Assembly (NCBI RefSeq): GCF_020216025.1
Contig: NZ_JAIWNC010000004.1
Location: 124,001-188,000 of the forward strand
From: Jidongwangia harbinensis
GTDB lineage: Bacteria > Actinomycetota > Actinomycetes > Mycobacteriales > Micromonosporaceae
DNA length: 64,000 bases
Direction of reading: 5' to 3'
Part shown: positions 25,801-32,844 of the stretch, one piece after another
Position numbering within the stretch: the stretch's first letter is position 1
Layout: every line of letters begins with the position of its first letter
Notes under the pieces: generated by a model
Seen by the model: only the letters and a program-made list of their open reading frames with translations
Told to the model about the DNA's origin: nothing
Databases searched by the model: none
Position numbers and translations under genes: made by a program

Positions 25801-26785
25801 GTTGGCGTCGGCGCAACAATCCGTCCTCACGGACGTCGCTCCACACTCCGCGGAGTTCGCTGACATCATCGTGCGGCTCCTCGTCGACCACGTCACTAAC
25901 AACCACGCGCTGAACGTCACTTCCACACTCTTGAACCCAAGTCAGCGGACGCGCACGGTGGAACTACTCGTCGAGCTAGCGCAAATCCGGGCGGTCGGGC
26001 CTTACGGCGGTGTGCTCCAAGCGTTCCTGGAGGCGAATCCGGGGGCCGGCGCTCTCTTCGATCCCGTAGAGCCTGGTATCAATGTCGATGCCGCTGGTCG
26101 CTCCCGGAAGCAGACCTACGTCGAGGCGGGGAAGCTCAGTGATCCATCCCGCAACGCCGGGCCAGACACCTCCGTGGCGAACCTGGCGCGACTTGAGGAA
26201 TACGCCCAGCGGCTCAACCGCAGAGTGCTACCTGCCGTGCTGGTAGAGCTGGACTTGCTGGCTCGCGCAGCTGCCGAACTCTGCGGTGAAGTGCAGCAGT
26301 CGGCGCGCGCGAAGCGGGCTCCAGAAATCCTGAACAAGGTGCAGCGCATGGTTTCCGGCGCGCGTGGCCGACCCCGTCCCAACTACCGCGCCGGCGATGT
26401 GATTGACGCCGTAGGTGGGCGCCTGACGGTCAAGGACATGCAATCGCTTGAGCAGGCGCTTGGTGTGGTGAAGCGCATACTCGGCGTGGGCGACGGCGGC
26501 CGGATCCTTGAGGTGGAGAACATGTACGCCGAGCCGAAGGCCACCGCGCCGGACTACCGCGTCGTTCCGCTCGTCGTAGGCATCGAAGTTGATGGACAGC
26601 CGTATACGTACGAGCTACAGCTGACCACACATCGGGCATCTGTCGCGGCTGACTTGGAGCACAATACAATCTTCAAATCGTACGTCGGGCTGACCGAGGC
26701 CGAGCAACTGCTGGTGAAGTTCGCGATGCGGGAGGCTGCGGCATTGGACCAGCTCGAAACACGGCAGGGGGTCGACCGTGGGTGA
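19832..26785 (+). CDS. Giant polymorphic toxin: ESX-type N-terminus, two papain-like Gln-deamidase domains, RelA/SpoT-like tip(s)
   Basis: The frame encodes 2317 residues, but the genuine toxin probably ends near 25440. Order: helical WXG-like/CpnT-like N-terminus with a hydrophobic patch (about 1-250); Ala/Ser/Pro-rich stalk (about 290-730); two tandem papain-like glutamine-deamidase domains with Cys969/His1074/Asp1089 and Cys1408/His1513/Asp1528 as likely catalytic residues (RGINC, AHAWAAVN, F-V/L-DPQ); a RelA/SpoT-like domain (about 1630-1870) with YRVKSLPSLARKF (from 1657), DVNDRVRF, HNGLN and ELQF (Glu1750). From about 1870 to 1980 the frame is a shadow of another gene (25437-25769). It then enters a second RelA/SpoT-like domain (Asp2192 in DAVGGRL; Glu2261 in ELQLTTH). 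RelA/SpoT-type toxins make (p)ppGpp or (p)ppApp and stop growth. GTG 19832 overlaps the preceding stop. Confidence 0.8.
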   Translation: MTVLPSPIPHPLDYCPWDLPGWAYEALEWVVGFQWPDGNEAETWDVADRWYALAQALAGPRDEANQAADQIISGYGGAGVTVEAFMAAWAKVSDDENAPLNALLSISHELGRLVEECGCDIEGAKIEAWIELGIFVIELIGMAVAVALTLGAASPAAAGLIAATRIAIQQIFRKLIAQLSKKAMKQSLKEAGERAAKQLTTKAGLRNLGRDALREGLDEAREEFATNAGIQLYQNSTGRRDGLDWNELGMSTAAGFAGGAASTGAQLGRGTHGSGPGDLLRGAGGEVLGELGGAAVTGQLDLEGLAKSATSGAAGSAVQSARAGVGDALGGLQVPTLGATGAVDSSSAPSEGASTRAAGPSTSDVSPFGASPSVSSATASGPSASGPTAAASGPTAFGPTSSASAPSAADLTASTLSGAVPTASTPSGAVPTASTPSGADSSPGSVPPSSGSSSSAPLPSGSASSGVVSAGPSGASGSMSVLSPPDPSTASPSAAAPPNALDPTTSSGTRGDLNLSALAPPSDAPGPVPPSAGPSGGVTSSSAAPTASGPVMGPLGAASPAATPATGPIPAGGGGGGGPPPPPPPPPGPPPHGVPSPTTSPSPRDAASSPATSPTRPPTGTTAPPPTAPLPTTAPPSQPTTAPPPQPTTTPPPSQPTTAPPPRPTPVIATSSADLPAAPPAARSDTDSDSGTEIAWFGEPRPIEADVVGRPGGGPGAGLTTSPAFGSGDFTSGVPGNVPAPRDAPADLGLMAALPPGMVAGPDRSNPAEADAERRYLRNIAEQRAAYGANRRAAAATELRDRAAVLERQARDARRAARMARFLRFDRHGAAFHEETANLLARNAQATAARADGIAGETVPMDPVAVDAQPQDWHRVNVDVGPLAAGPVATGDRSVLTGNDHPPAVDRTRRYGEPRGLRPPLALHQLDLERAVPRDGNGAPVRMADPRAPYFRLVNDGGPQADPTRGINCQDCVLSFYETYVHGRPRVSAPRTFDGYLHGETAYVQGGERVGTERAELVTSGRFQSLCDNVAGEPPAVAQQRVDRAFTDIAAQLTAGGPGSFAFIVNAWEGGTAHAWAAVNQGGEILFVDPQSGAVAGPGTIPTLYGHRGVPDPHNVVQVDALVVNGQGVPLTFPGRNDGAWHVEHKTLPPLPPRPTPVYVSAAYQDTPTVPDVQAASIVAELASAEPFNAFTPGTADDRSPAPPPPAANHAGARAAYFGYAAHARRTHEENRRDEYAEYLATNADICRANAVHLGDQANAAQRDGLTLRADRYRASAREASTEAEELADRAAQVRSGEVVPDLVRVEGPAWARINDDVGHLAGGAVETDDSSALTGDDFPPPVDRSRRYGIRGGLRPPLAVHQSDLENAMPREPDGRVQRLADPRVGRWFGLANDGGPEADPTRGINCVDGVLALFDTYVHGRPRVSAPRTFDSYAHGDPTRPLGAEEGGLTRIQDTVRGEFQGMCPYVGGLDPHQAQQAVDTALTNLSNHLHNIGHGAFAFIVTDSEGGSAHAWAAVNHHGTILFLDPQTRRISENLPLYRHQGTPADGNVVSMDAMVVDGRGEWSSIPYHEAGLWSRTALEPTGAEPEPPEKTPAQREEERLLQSLTSADRTALEQAHTEAETVAARVSRDMHEVAALLDHPEGEIQPRVEDEQYRVKSLPSLARKFLERQATGAMSLDRFIEDVNDRVRFTIETGEKQYGHTVRNALSLFRERGYSVEQVLSFWGDGRGRHNGLNVTLIDPQGYRLELQFPTTASRAVGKLTHSLYEDVRLETASAETRIEAFLRILALNKRYGMSGRQPTDLGEIPGLVSVDTSFPRWALGKGAYPWAQYRDNLHRNNTPFSDTLQSFGLTPSDIPGYERLGVPHEPPQSGVPRLQGEGLERDHEPDRLHGAAPGTAPSGDVARSPEGVDVRSGTGGTPAVRRHVPGPVDGGRSGDGGTPGAGAPADGTAERGDNSGDVRGGRPERLDVRPTPGVAPGVKSADLAELASAQQSVLTDVAPHSAEFADIIVRLLVDHVTNNHALNVTSTLLNPSQRTRTVELLVELAQIRAVGPYGGVLQAFLEANPGAGALFDPVEPGINVDAAGRSRKQTYVEAGKLSDPSRNAGPDTSVANLARLEEYAQRLNRRVLPAVLVELDLLARAAAELCGEVQQSARAKRAPEILNKVQRMVSGARGRPRPNYRAGDVIDAVGGRLTVKDMQSLEQALGVVKRILGVGDGGRILEVENMYAEPKATAPDYRVVPLVVGIEVDGQPYTYELQLTTHRASVAADLEHNTIFKSYVGLTEAEQLLVKFAMREAAALDQLETRQGVDRG
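21551..21605 (+). repeat. Homopolymer tract G15-C26-G3-C11 within the toxin stalk
   Basis: Fifteen G are followed directly by 26 C, three G and 11 C, encoding poly-Gly then poly-Pro. The G and C runs are complementary and can form a very strong hairpin. Exact length is doubtful in any assembly. A change of one or two bases would shift the frame of the toxin gene and remove all downstream toxin domains. Confidence 0.9.
25437..25769 (+). CDS. Small gene inside the toxin frame, probable immunity protein
   Basis: A 110-residue protein is encoded in the frame one base after (+1 relative to) the long toxin frame. Nearly every codon ends in G or C, which is the host's coding signature, while the overlapping toxin frame here reads as low-complexity Gly/Pro/Arg/Asp. 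So this is the true coding frame for 333 bp. The protein is small, mixed alpha/beta-like, with WHAARKEWMYAPGLAAR and SEETILAMYEEGARNGWTYG segments and no signal peptide. It resembles no family I can name. Its ATG lies in an ATGA just after the first RelA/SpoT-like tip, the usual place for a cognate immunity gene. The function is inferred from position. Confidence 0.7.
   Translation: MSLPRVAYRAFKAKGSNETTSLIAYTAPLREPLQAVMWHAARKEWMYAPGLAARPLFDDTYPDPSTEVDQATAVRLAREHLQTELPSEETILAMYEEGARNGWTYGPPQA
25770..26785 (+). other. Second RelA/SpoT-like toxin tip, probable orphan cassette
   Basis: This segment continues the toxin frame but begins directly after the small gene's stop and has no good start of its own near its beginning. 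About 337 residues carry a RelA/SpoT-like nucleotidyltransferase pattern: EILNKVQRM, DVIDAVGGRL, ENMYAEPK followed by PDYRVVPLVVG, then YTYELQLTTHR and ADLEHNTIFKSY. It is followed by its own putative immunity gene. Composition is less GC-rich than the host average. This is the layout of an orphan toxin-tip/immunity cassette of polymorphic toxins, where tips lie downstream of the full toxin as a reservoir for recombination. Whether it is expressed as a fusion is unknown. Confidence 0.65.
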
Positions 26786-27521
26786 ACCCGACGCCGAACG
26801 CAACGTCTACGTTTTCGAGATAGGCGAGGCTTTCGACGACATGCGGCCCGCATTCTGGATCAATGCTAGTGCTTACCAGAATTCAGCCAGTGCCCTAGTC
26901 GCTGTCGAGACCGCGGAAGCGGTGATGGCGCGTACCGGCGTTCTCTTTGGGATCGAGGTTCGCTCTGGACCGGGCGCGCACGCGGTCGCTGCGCTACCGA
27001 CATGGGACGAGTTCTACAGGCGACACTTCATCGACGGTGTACCGCTTCCGGCCCGCGCCCAACCGTCGACGTTCGACGTGCCGCATTCCTGGCAGGCCAT
27101 GCACGCGGAGATGATTCAGGCTCATGAGGCGTTGCAGGTGGAACTGGAACGCGACTTGAACACCGCGCTTCCTGGTAAGCGCACGTACGTGGAGTCTCGC
27201 ACAGGACCCACCCGGTACTCCGCCGGCTCCGTGAGGCTTCAGGAAGAGTTGTACGGCTTTACCGTCGAACTGGCCGTCGCGATAGGAGACGACGACCTCG
27301 ACTCGGCTTTCGAGCGGCTCTTGGCCCGCCTAGCGGCATCCGCATGGCATTTCGCGCCGGGATCTCAGGCTCTTATCCGCCGTGGGCGGCGCGACCTCTT
27401 CCAAATTTCGCTGCGGGTGAACGGGACTTTCATCCGCTTAATCGCGTACTCGCCGCTCTATCGGGCCTCGGACGAGCCAGCAGGTGAGTGGGCCATAGAG
27501 GAACGTCCTACTGTGGTTTGA
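26778..27521 (+). CDS. Putative immunity protein for the second RelA/SpoT-like tip
   Basis: The 247-residue protein is soluble-looking and acidic, with no signal peptide or membrane segment. It starts at a GTG overlapping the end of the toxin-tip frame by 8 nt, so it is cotranslated with it. Its codons are less G/C-biased than those of neighbouring housekeeping genes, as in the tip itself, pointing to joint horizontal transfer. I recognise no family. The C-terminal half (LYGFTVELAVAIGDDD onward) has an alpha/beta pattern. The function as an antitoxin is inferred only from position. Confidence 0.6.
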   Translation: MGEPDAERNVYVFEIGEAFDDMRPAFWINASAYQNSASALVAVETAEAVMARTGVLFGIEVRSGPGAHAVAALPTWDEFYRRHFIDGVPLPARAQPSTFDVPHSWQAMHAEMIQAHEALQVELERDLNTALPGKRTYVESRTGPTRYSAGSVRLQEELYGFTVELAVAIGDDDLDSAFERLLARLAASAWHFAPGSQALIRRGRRDLFQISLRVNGTFIRLIAYSPLYRASDEPAGEWAIEERPTVV

Positions 27522-27653
27522 CACGGCTGTAACGGCACGTCTACCACACCGAAGCTCTGAACAACGGGTTACGTAGGTCTCGTGCGCTTGGGCTAGGCCA
27601 CCACGACCGTAAGCGTGCCACCGGTCGATGCTTCGGATGGGGCATCGGTGCAG

Positions 27654-29093
27654 CTAGACGATGGCCATGTCGACGAAGCGCGAAAGATGCAACTGCGCCG
27701 CCACCGTCACCGTGTCGGTGGGACCGTTTCGATGCTTGGCCACGATGAAGTCCGCTTCGCCGGCGCGCGGGGACTCCTTGTCGTAGTAGTCGTCGCGGTG
27801 GAGCAGGATGACCACGTCAGCGTCCTGTTCGATGGAGCCGGATTCGCGCAGGTCGGACAGTTGGGGTCGCTTGTCGGTGCGCTGTTCGGGGCCGCGGTTC
27901 AGCTGGCTCACCGCGATCACCGGGCACTCGACTTCCTTGGCCAGCAGTTTGAGGCCTCGGGACAGGTCGGCGACTTCCTGCTGGCGGCTTTCGGTGCGTT
28001 TCGGCGATGTCATCAGCTGGAGGTAGTCGACGACGATGAGCTTGAGGTCGTGGCGTTGTTTGAGGCGGCGGGCCTTGGCTCGAATCTCCATCAGGTTCAT
28101 GCTCGGTGTGTCGTCGACGAAGATCGGCGCCTCGCTGATTTCACCCATGCGGCGGGCGAGTTTGGTCCAGTCGTCGTCGGACAGTTGCCCGGAGCGCAGG
28201 ATGTGCAGCGGCACGCGTGCTTCCGCGGACAGCAGGCGCATGACAATTTCGATCTTGCTCATTTCGAGGGAGAAGATGGCGCTGGCGCAGTTAGCTCGGA
28301 TAGCGGCGTTTCGGGCGAAGTCCATACTGGCCGTCGACTTTCCGAGACCGGGGCGGCCGGCCACAATGATCAACTGTCCAGGGTGGAGGCCGTTGAGCAA
28401 CCGGTCCAGATCGGAGAATCCGGTCGGTACGCCGGTCATCATGCCCTGCGTGGCGCCGACCGCTTCGATCTCGTCGAGGGTGGGCTGGAGCATGTCGGCG
28501 AGCACCGCGAAGTCCTCGTTGACGCGCCGCTCGGTGACGTCGTAGACCGCCTGCTGGGCCAGGTCGACGATGTCGTCCACGTCGCGGCCGCCGTGGCCGC
28601 CGGTGCCGTACCCCAGTTGGACGATCTTGGTGCCCGCCTCCACGAGCCGGCGCAGCACGGCGCGCTCGGACACGATCCGCGCGTAGTAGGAGGCGTTGGC
28701 GGCGGTGGGCACGCTCTCGATGAGCGTGTGCAGGTAGGGCACGCCGCCGATGCGTTGCAGGTCGCCGGAGTCGGAGAGGGCGGCCGCGACCGTGACGCCG
28801 TCGGCGGGTTCGCCGCGGCCGTACAGATCGAGGATGGTGTCGAAGACGGTCGCGTGGACGGGCCGGTAGAAGTCGTGAGACTTCAAGATCTCCACGACGT
28901 CGGCGATCGCGTCCTTGGACAGCAGCATGCCGCCCAGGACGCTCTGCTCGGCGGCGATGTCCTGTGGCGGCGCCTTGTCGAACTGGTTGTCGTGTGGCGA
29001 TCCGCCGCCGGGCGGTCCGCCGCCCGGCGGGCGTCCGGCACCGGGTGGGGGCGGTGGCCGGGACTCCGCCCGTGCGTCGTCGGTGATTGACAC
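27654..29093 (-). CDS. dnaB: Replicative DNA helicase DnaB
   Basis: The 479-residue protein has a Pro/Gly-rich N-terminal extension (about 40 residues), the N-terminal DnaB domain (EQSVLGGMLLSKDAIADVVE) and the RecA-like helicase domain with Walker A AGRPGLGKST, the VVDYLQLM Walker B, and the C-terminal DLRESGSIEQDADVV and HRNGPTDTV arginine-finger region. The hexamer unwinds DNA ahead of the replication fork. No intein interrupts it. GTG 29093 was chosen because GGAGGG lies 8 nt upstream; frames further upstream have no ribosome site. Gene order around it (the ribosomal operon upstream) is the conserved actinobacterial arrangement. Confidence 0.95.
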   Translation of the reverse strand: MSITDDARAESRPPPPPGAGRPPGGGPPGGGSPHDNQFDKAPPQDIAAEQSVLGGMLLSKDAIADVVEILKSHDFYRPVHATVFDTILDLYGRGEPADGVTVAAALSDSGDLQRIGGVPYLHTLIESVPTAANASYYARIVSERAVLRRLVEAGTKIVQLGYGTGGHGGRDVDDIVDLAQQAVYDVTERRVNEDFAVLADMLQPTLDEIEAVGATQGMMTGVPTGFSDLDRLLNGLHPGQLIIVAGRPGLGKSTASMDFARNAAIRANCASAIFSLEMSKIEIVMRLLSAEARVPLHILRSGQLSDDDWTKLARRMGEISEAPIFVDDTPSMNLMEIRAKARRLKQRHDLKLIVVDYLQLMTSPKRTESRQQEVADLSRGLKLLAKEVECPVIAVSQLNRGPEQRTDKRPQLSDLRESGSIEQDADVVILLHRDDYYDKESPRAGEADFIVAKHRNGPTDTVTVAAQLHLSRFVDMAIV

Positions 29094-29329
29094 CCGGGAC
29101 TCCCTCCACTCGCCGTTCCGTGCTGACGTGATCAAACAACCTGGGTACGACATCTTCGGGCGCCCACCGCCAGACCTACGGGTGACACGCCCGGAATCTG
29201 GCACGTTGCAAACGGGTGTGCGGTCGTGATCAGGCGCGGCGGGTGCACGGGTCGGGTGGGAGGCTGGCCAACCATACGAAGTGCCACGTCAAACACCTAG
29301 CGGGGCGGTGGACGAGCCTCGGGACAACC

Positions 29330-29383
29330 TGTGGACAGGCCCGGGTGAGCCTGTGGGCAGCCCTGTGCACAGCCTGTGTACAA
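29330..29383. promoter_or_regulatory. Cluster of four DnaA-box-like 9-mers
   Basis: TGTGGACAG (29330), TGTGGGCAG (29352), TGTGCACAG (29364) and TGTGTACAA (29375) lie in one orientation within 54 bp. The inverse of the actinobacterial DnaA box TTGTCCACA is TGTGGACAA, so these differ at one, two, two and one positions. They sit in the 395-bp divergent gap between dnaB and the Trp-rich protein gene. DnaA control of dnaB transcription is a reasonable guess. The rest of the gap (29094-29488) shows no other gene. Confidence 0.5.
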
Positions 29384-29488
29384 CGCCTGGGGACGCACGG
29401 ACCGTCGCGGGTCCGACCTGCGCTTTCGCCGTCCCCACGGTGTGGAGGAAAGAAAGTTCGGCGTGGCGGACAAGAAAAAGTCTGCGGG

Positions 29489-32400
29489 GTGACGAAGCCG
29501 TCGCTTCAGGGCGTTGCGGTTCGGTCGTGCAGCGGTCACGCTTTTCTGGTGGACCAACGGGAGTGGGACTACGGGTCCCGCCTGCCGCGCGATAACCGCG
29601 CGCCCGAAGATTGGTCTGCCACTTCTAGCCCGGAAAGTCCCGAAAAGTCCGGCTCTTGGGGCACCGGCTCCGTAGCCGACACCGGCAGCCTGCAGCCGAT
29701 CCCCGAGGCCGTCGAGTGGGCCGAGCGCGCCGAGGCCTGGGCGCAGCGTCCCGCGAACGGCGACGGACAGGTCGAGGTCAGCCGTTGGTCGTCGGTGGAG
29801 CCCACCGGCCGCCCGAACTTCCCCGCCGAGGGCGTGGGCTGGCGCACCGAGACCGCCGAGTGGCGCGCCACCGAGCAGACCGCCCGCTGGCGGCAGACCA
29901 CGGAATGGCGGTCGGCGTCCGGTACGCACGGCTGGCGGTCCACCACCGAGGCGTGGCACACCGGAGCCGGCGCGGAAAATCTGCTTCCGCCGAGCGACCC
30001 GCCGGCCCGCCAGCAGCTGGCCATCTCGGGCACCGCCTGGCCCACGCCGGGCTCCGAGGCGGGCACGGACGCGCTGCCCGGCGAGATCCGGGAGAGCGGC
30101 CCAGCGTGGCAGCCGGCCGACGGCACGGCCGGCCAGGGCGGTGCCACCGGCGGCGCGACCTGGCAGCGGTTCACCGACGGCACCCCGCCGTGGGAGGCGA
30201 CCAACGGCACCCCACCCTGGGAAGCCACCAACGGCACCCCACCCTGGGAGGCCACCAACGGCACCGCTCCCTGGGAGTCCAGGAACGGGACCGCGGCACC
30301 CCCGTGGGAGACCGGCGGCGGCACCGCGGCCCGGCCCTGGGAGAACGGCAACGGCAACGGCACCGCGCCGCCGCGGAGCGAGACCACCGCACCCCCGTGG
30401 GAACCGGGCAACAGCACTCAGGCGAGACCATGGGAGACGGAAACCGGCACCACCGGACGGCCGTGGGAGACCGGCAACGGCACCCCGGCACCTCCGTGGC
30501 AGGCCGGCAACGGCACCCCCGCACCTCCGTGGCAGGCCGGCAACGGCACCCCGGCACCCCCGTGGGAGACCGGCAACGGCACCCGCGGTGGCGCCTCCGA
30601 CGGCCGACCGGCCTGGCAGCAGTTCACCGCACCGGCGGACGGCCCGACCCCCGGCGGAACCGCGGCGGCCCCGAGCCCGTGGACGACCGGCGCCGTGCCG
30701 GACCGTCCGGAGTCGTCCTGGCAGCAGCTCGTCGACCCGACCCGGTCACGCTCCGAGCCGGCACCACCGGAGACCGGCCCCCGGCGCACGGAGCGGCCCG
30801 GATGGCAGGCGTTCACCGAACCGGACGACGGCCGGCACCTGGTCCGTGAGGACGACCGCGCGCGCTGGCGCCGCGACACGGCCACCGGCCCGGGGGAGGG
30901 GACCCGCCAGGTCGGCCGCCGCCGGGCCGCGGAGCCGGGCAGCCGGACCAGCGGGGGTACGGGCTGGTCGACCCGTTCCGACACGGACAACTGGGCCGGG
31001 CACACCGACACCGGCAGCATCCAGATGTTCGACGACGGCGGCGCCCGGACCGAGGCGCCGAATTGGCGGGACGCCCCCCGGGAGGACGACGGACGCCGGG
31101 CGGACCGGGCCCCGCGTTCCGGTGGCGACTGGCGTACCCGGACCGATGGCTGGCGTGCCGAGCCGGACTCCGGCAGCTGGAGCCGCGGCGACGAGCCGCA
31201 GACCGACAGCTGGCGGCAGTCCTCGCCCGCCGCGGGCTGGGCCGGCGACCGGGAAGCGCCGGGCTGGCTGCGCGACGAGCGCGAGGCGTCGGACGCCCCG
31301 GGCGAGGCAACCGGCCGGCGGGCGCGGCGCCGCGAGATCGAACCACCGGCCGATCCGTGGGCGCAGACCGCCTCGGACACCGGCGTCATCCCGATGGCCT
31401 GGCAGCAGCCGGAGACCGACACCGGGAGCTGGCGCACCGACACCGGCACCGGCTTCACCCGCCCGACGAACCCGAACCGGCGGCGGGACGACGCGGACCC
31501 CCGTAACGGGCGGCGCCGCGACGACACCGAGACGCGCGGCGGGCGGCGGCGGGCCGCGCCGGAGGACGAAGCGGCCTGGCGCCGGGATTCCGAAGCCGGC
31601 AGCGTCCGGGGCAACTGGCCGGCCGAGGAGGATGCGCGCCGCAACCGGTGGGCCGACGAGGGGCCAGGCGGCGGTCCGCTGGCCATCGAGGGTCCCGGCC
31701 GGGACGATCCGCCGCGCCGCGGGCGCTGGGCCGAGGACGAGGACGACCGCCGCGGTACGCCGCGCGCGGCCGGATGGTCCGGGGACGACCAGCGGCCCGG
31801 ACGCTGGGACGCCGAACCGCGCGAGATCGAGCCGCCGCGGCCGGCCTGGTCCGGAGACGACCAGCGGCCCGGACGCTGGGACGCCGAACCGCGCGAGATC
31901 GAGCCGCCGCGGTCGGCCTGGTCCGGCCCGGCCGGGTCCGACGACTGGCGCCGTGATCTGCGTGACGGTCCGGCGCCGGGTGACGCGGTCACCGAGGTGC
32001 GTCCGCCGGTCGACCCGGAGACGTGGCGGCGCCCGGACGCCGGCCCGCCCGCGCGGGGCACCGCCCGGTACCGCACCGCCGGGACCGACGACTGGCGCCG
32101 TGAGCTCGCCGCGGAGAGCAGTGACCTGGCCGACGGCGAGTCGCGGCGGTTCGGTACCCAGGAGTTCGTGCCGTTCCGGCCGTCCGGCAGTGCCGCGGTG
32201 CCGACGTCGGCACCGGTCGCGGAGCCGCCGGCCGACCGACCGGTCAACGGGTCCCGTCAGGAGCTGCTGGTCGGGAACCCGGACGCCGGCCGGACGGCGG
32301 AGCCGCCGGAGGGCCAGTGGCCGCCGCGGCAGCCGACCGGCTACCAGAGCCCCGCGCCCGGCGGCGCGTACGAGCGCCGGCCGGTCGGCACCAACCTGAC

Positions 32401-32764
32401 CGACGCACCCGGCCGGCCGAGCAACCTGCTCGAGCCGGACGATGACGACGACCTCGAGGAGGACACCGGCGGCCCGTTGGCCGCGGTGGGCTACACCGTC
32501 ATGTGGTACGGCGTCCCGGTCGTCCTCGTCGTGCTCTACATGCTCGTGCTGAACGGCAGCCAGCAGGCCCGCGCCCTGGACACGCTCGGCGGCGCGGCCC
32601 CCGAGTTCGGCCTGTCGTTGCTGCTCAGCGTGGTGGTGGCGGTCGGGCTGCGGTGGGCCAGCGGCACCTGGAAGGCGGCGAGCGTGGGTCTCGCGGCGGC
32701 GGTCGTGGGCGGCGGCCTGGCCACCGTGCTGTCGTCGGCGATCACCGGCAACTCGCTGAGCTGA
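29489..32764 (+). CDS. Large Trp-rich disordered membrane protein, function unknown
   Basis: About 1091 residues, nearly all of low complexity. The N-terminal ~980 residues are rich in Trp, Arg, Asp, Gly and Thr, with repeated units of the form NGTPPWE (30174-30590), many x-W-R or x-W-x patches and an exact-looking 72-bp duplication (31775-31918). Only the last ~95 residues form ordered membrane segments (YTVMWYGVPVVLVVLYMLVL, LSLLLSVVVAVGLRWAS and AASVGLAAAVVGGGLATVL). So a long, cytoplasmic, probably disordered region is tethered to the membrane. The start is uncertain: GTG 29489 overlaps the stop of a 9-codon frame (29463-29492) that has GGAGGAA upstream, and GTG 29549 is another choice. 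It lies between dnaB and rplI, a place often held by an unrelated protein in other genera. Confidence 0.65.
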   Translation: MTKPSLQGVAVRSCSGHAFLVDQREWDYGSRLPRDNRAPEDWSATSSPESPEKSGSWGTGSVADTGSLQPIPEAVEWAERAEAWAQRPANGDGQVEVSRWSSVEPTGRPNFPAEGVGWRTETAEWRATEQTARWRQTTEWRSASGTHGWRSTTEAWHTGAGAENLLPPSDPPARQQLAISGTAWPTPGSEAGTDALPGEIRESGPAWQPADGTAGQGGATGGATWQRFTDGTPPWEATNGTPPWEATNGTPPWEATNGTAPWESRNGTAAPPWETGGGTAARPWENGNGNGTAPPRSETTAPPWEPGNSTQARPWETETGTTGRPWETGNGTPAPPWQAGNGTPAPPWQAGNGTPAPPWETGNGTRGGASDGRPAWQQFTAPADGPTPGGTAAAPSPWTTGAVPDRPESSWQQLVDPTRSRSEPAPPETGPRRTERPGWQAFTEPDDGRHLVREDDRARWRRDTATGPGEGTRQVGRRRAAEPGSRTSGGTGWSTRSDTDNWAGHTDTGSIQMFDDGGARTEAPNWRDAPREDDGRRADRAPRSGGDWRTRTDGWRAEPDSGSWSRGDEPQTDSWRQSSPAAGWAGDREAPGWLRDEREASDAPGEATGRRARRREIEPPADPWAQTASDTGVIPMAWQQPETDTGSWRTDTGTGFTRPTNPNRRRDDADPRNGRRRDDTETRGGRRRAAPEDEAAWRRDSEAGSVRGNWPAEEDARRNRWADEGPGGGPLAIEGPGRDDPPRRGRWAEDEDDRRGTPRAAGWSGDDQRPGRWDAEPREIEPPRPAWSGDDQRPGRWDAEPREIEPPRSAWSGPAGSDDWRRDLRDGPAPGDAVTEVRPPVDPETWRRPDAGPPARGTARYRTAGTDDWRRELAAESSDLADGESRRFGTQEFVPFRPSGSAAVPTSAPVAEPPADRPVNGSRQELLVGNPDAGRTAEPPEGQWPPRQPTGYQSPAPGGAYERRPVGTNLTDAPGRPSNLLEPDDDDDLEEDTGGPLAAVGYTVMWYGVPVVLVVLYMLVLNGSQQARALDTLGGAAPEFGLSLLLSVVVAVGLRWASGTWKAASVGLAAAVVGGGLATVLSSAITGNSLS
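30174..30590 (+). repeat. Degenerate NGTPPWE-type coding repeats
   Basis: About a dozen units of roughly 27-33 bp encode variants of NGTPPWEAT or NGTPAPPWQAG. Three adjacent units near 30174-30265 and two near 30478-30545 are almost identical at the DNA level, so they arose by recent duplication. Confidence 0.8.
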
Positions 32765-32796
32765 GCTGACCCGCCGAGCTCCGGCTCCGGGAACGA

Positions 32797-32830
32797 CGAA
32801 GCGCGCCGGTCCGGAGACCGACGCGCTTCG
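32797..32830. terminator. Hairpin between convergent genes
   Basis: CGAAGCGCG (32797-32805) and CGCGCTTCG (32822-32830) form a perfect 9-bp stem with a 16-nt loop between the Trp-rich protein gene and rplI. It can stop transcription from either side. Confidence 0.65.
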
Positions 32831-32844
32831 AGGTGGTGCGGAGA

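Noticed and set aside
27522..27653. Possible tRNA or terminator between the last immunity gene and dnaB
   Set aside because: I could not fold a cloverleaf, and no clear stem with U-tract was found.
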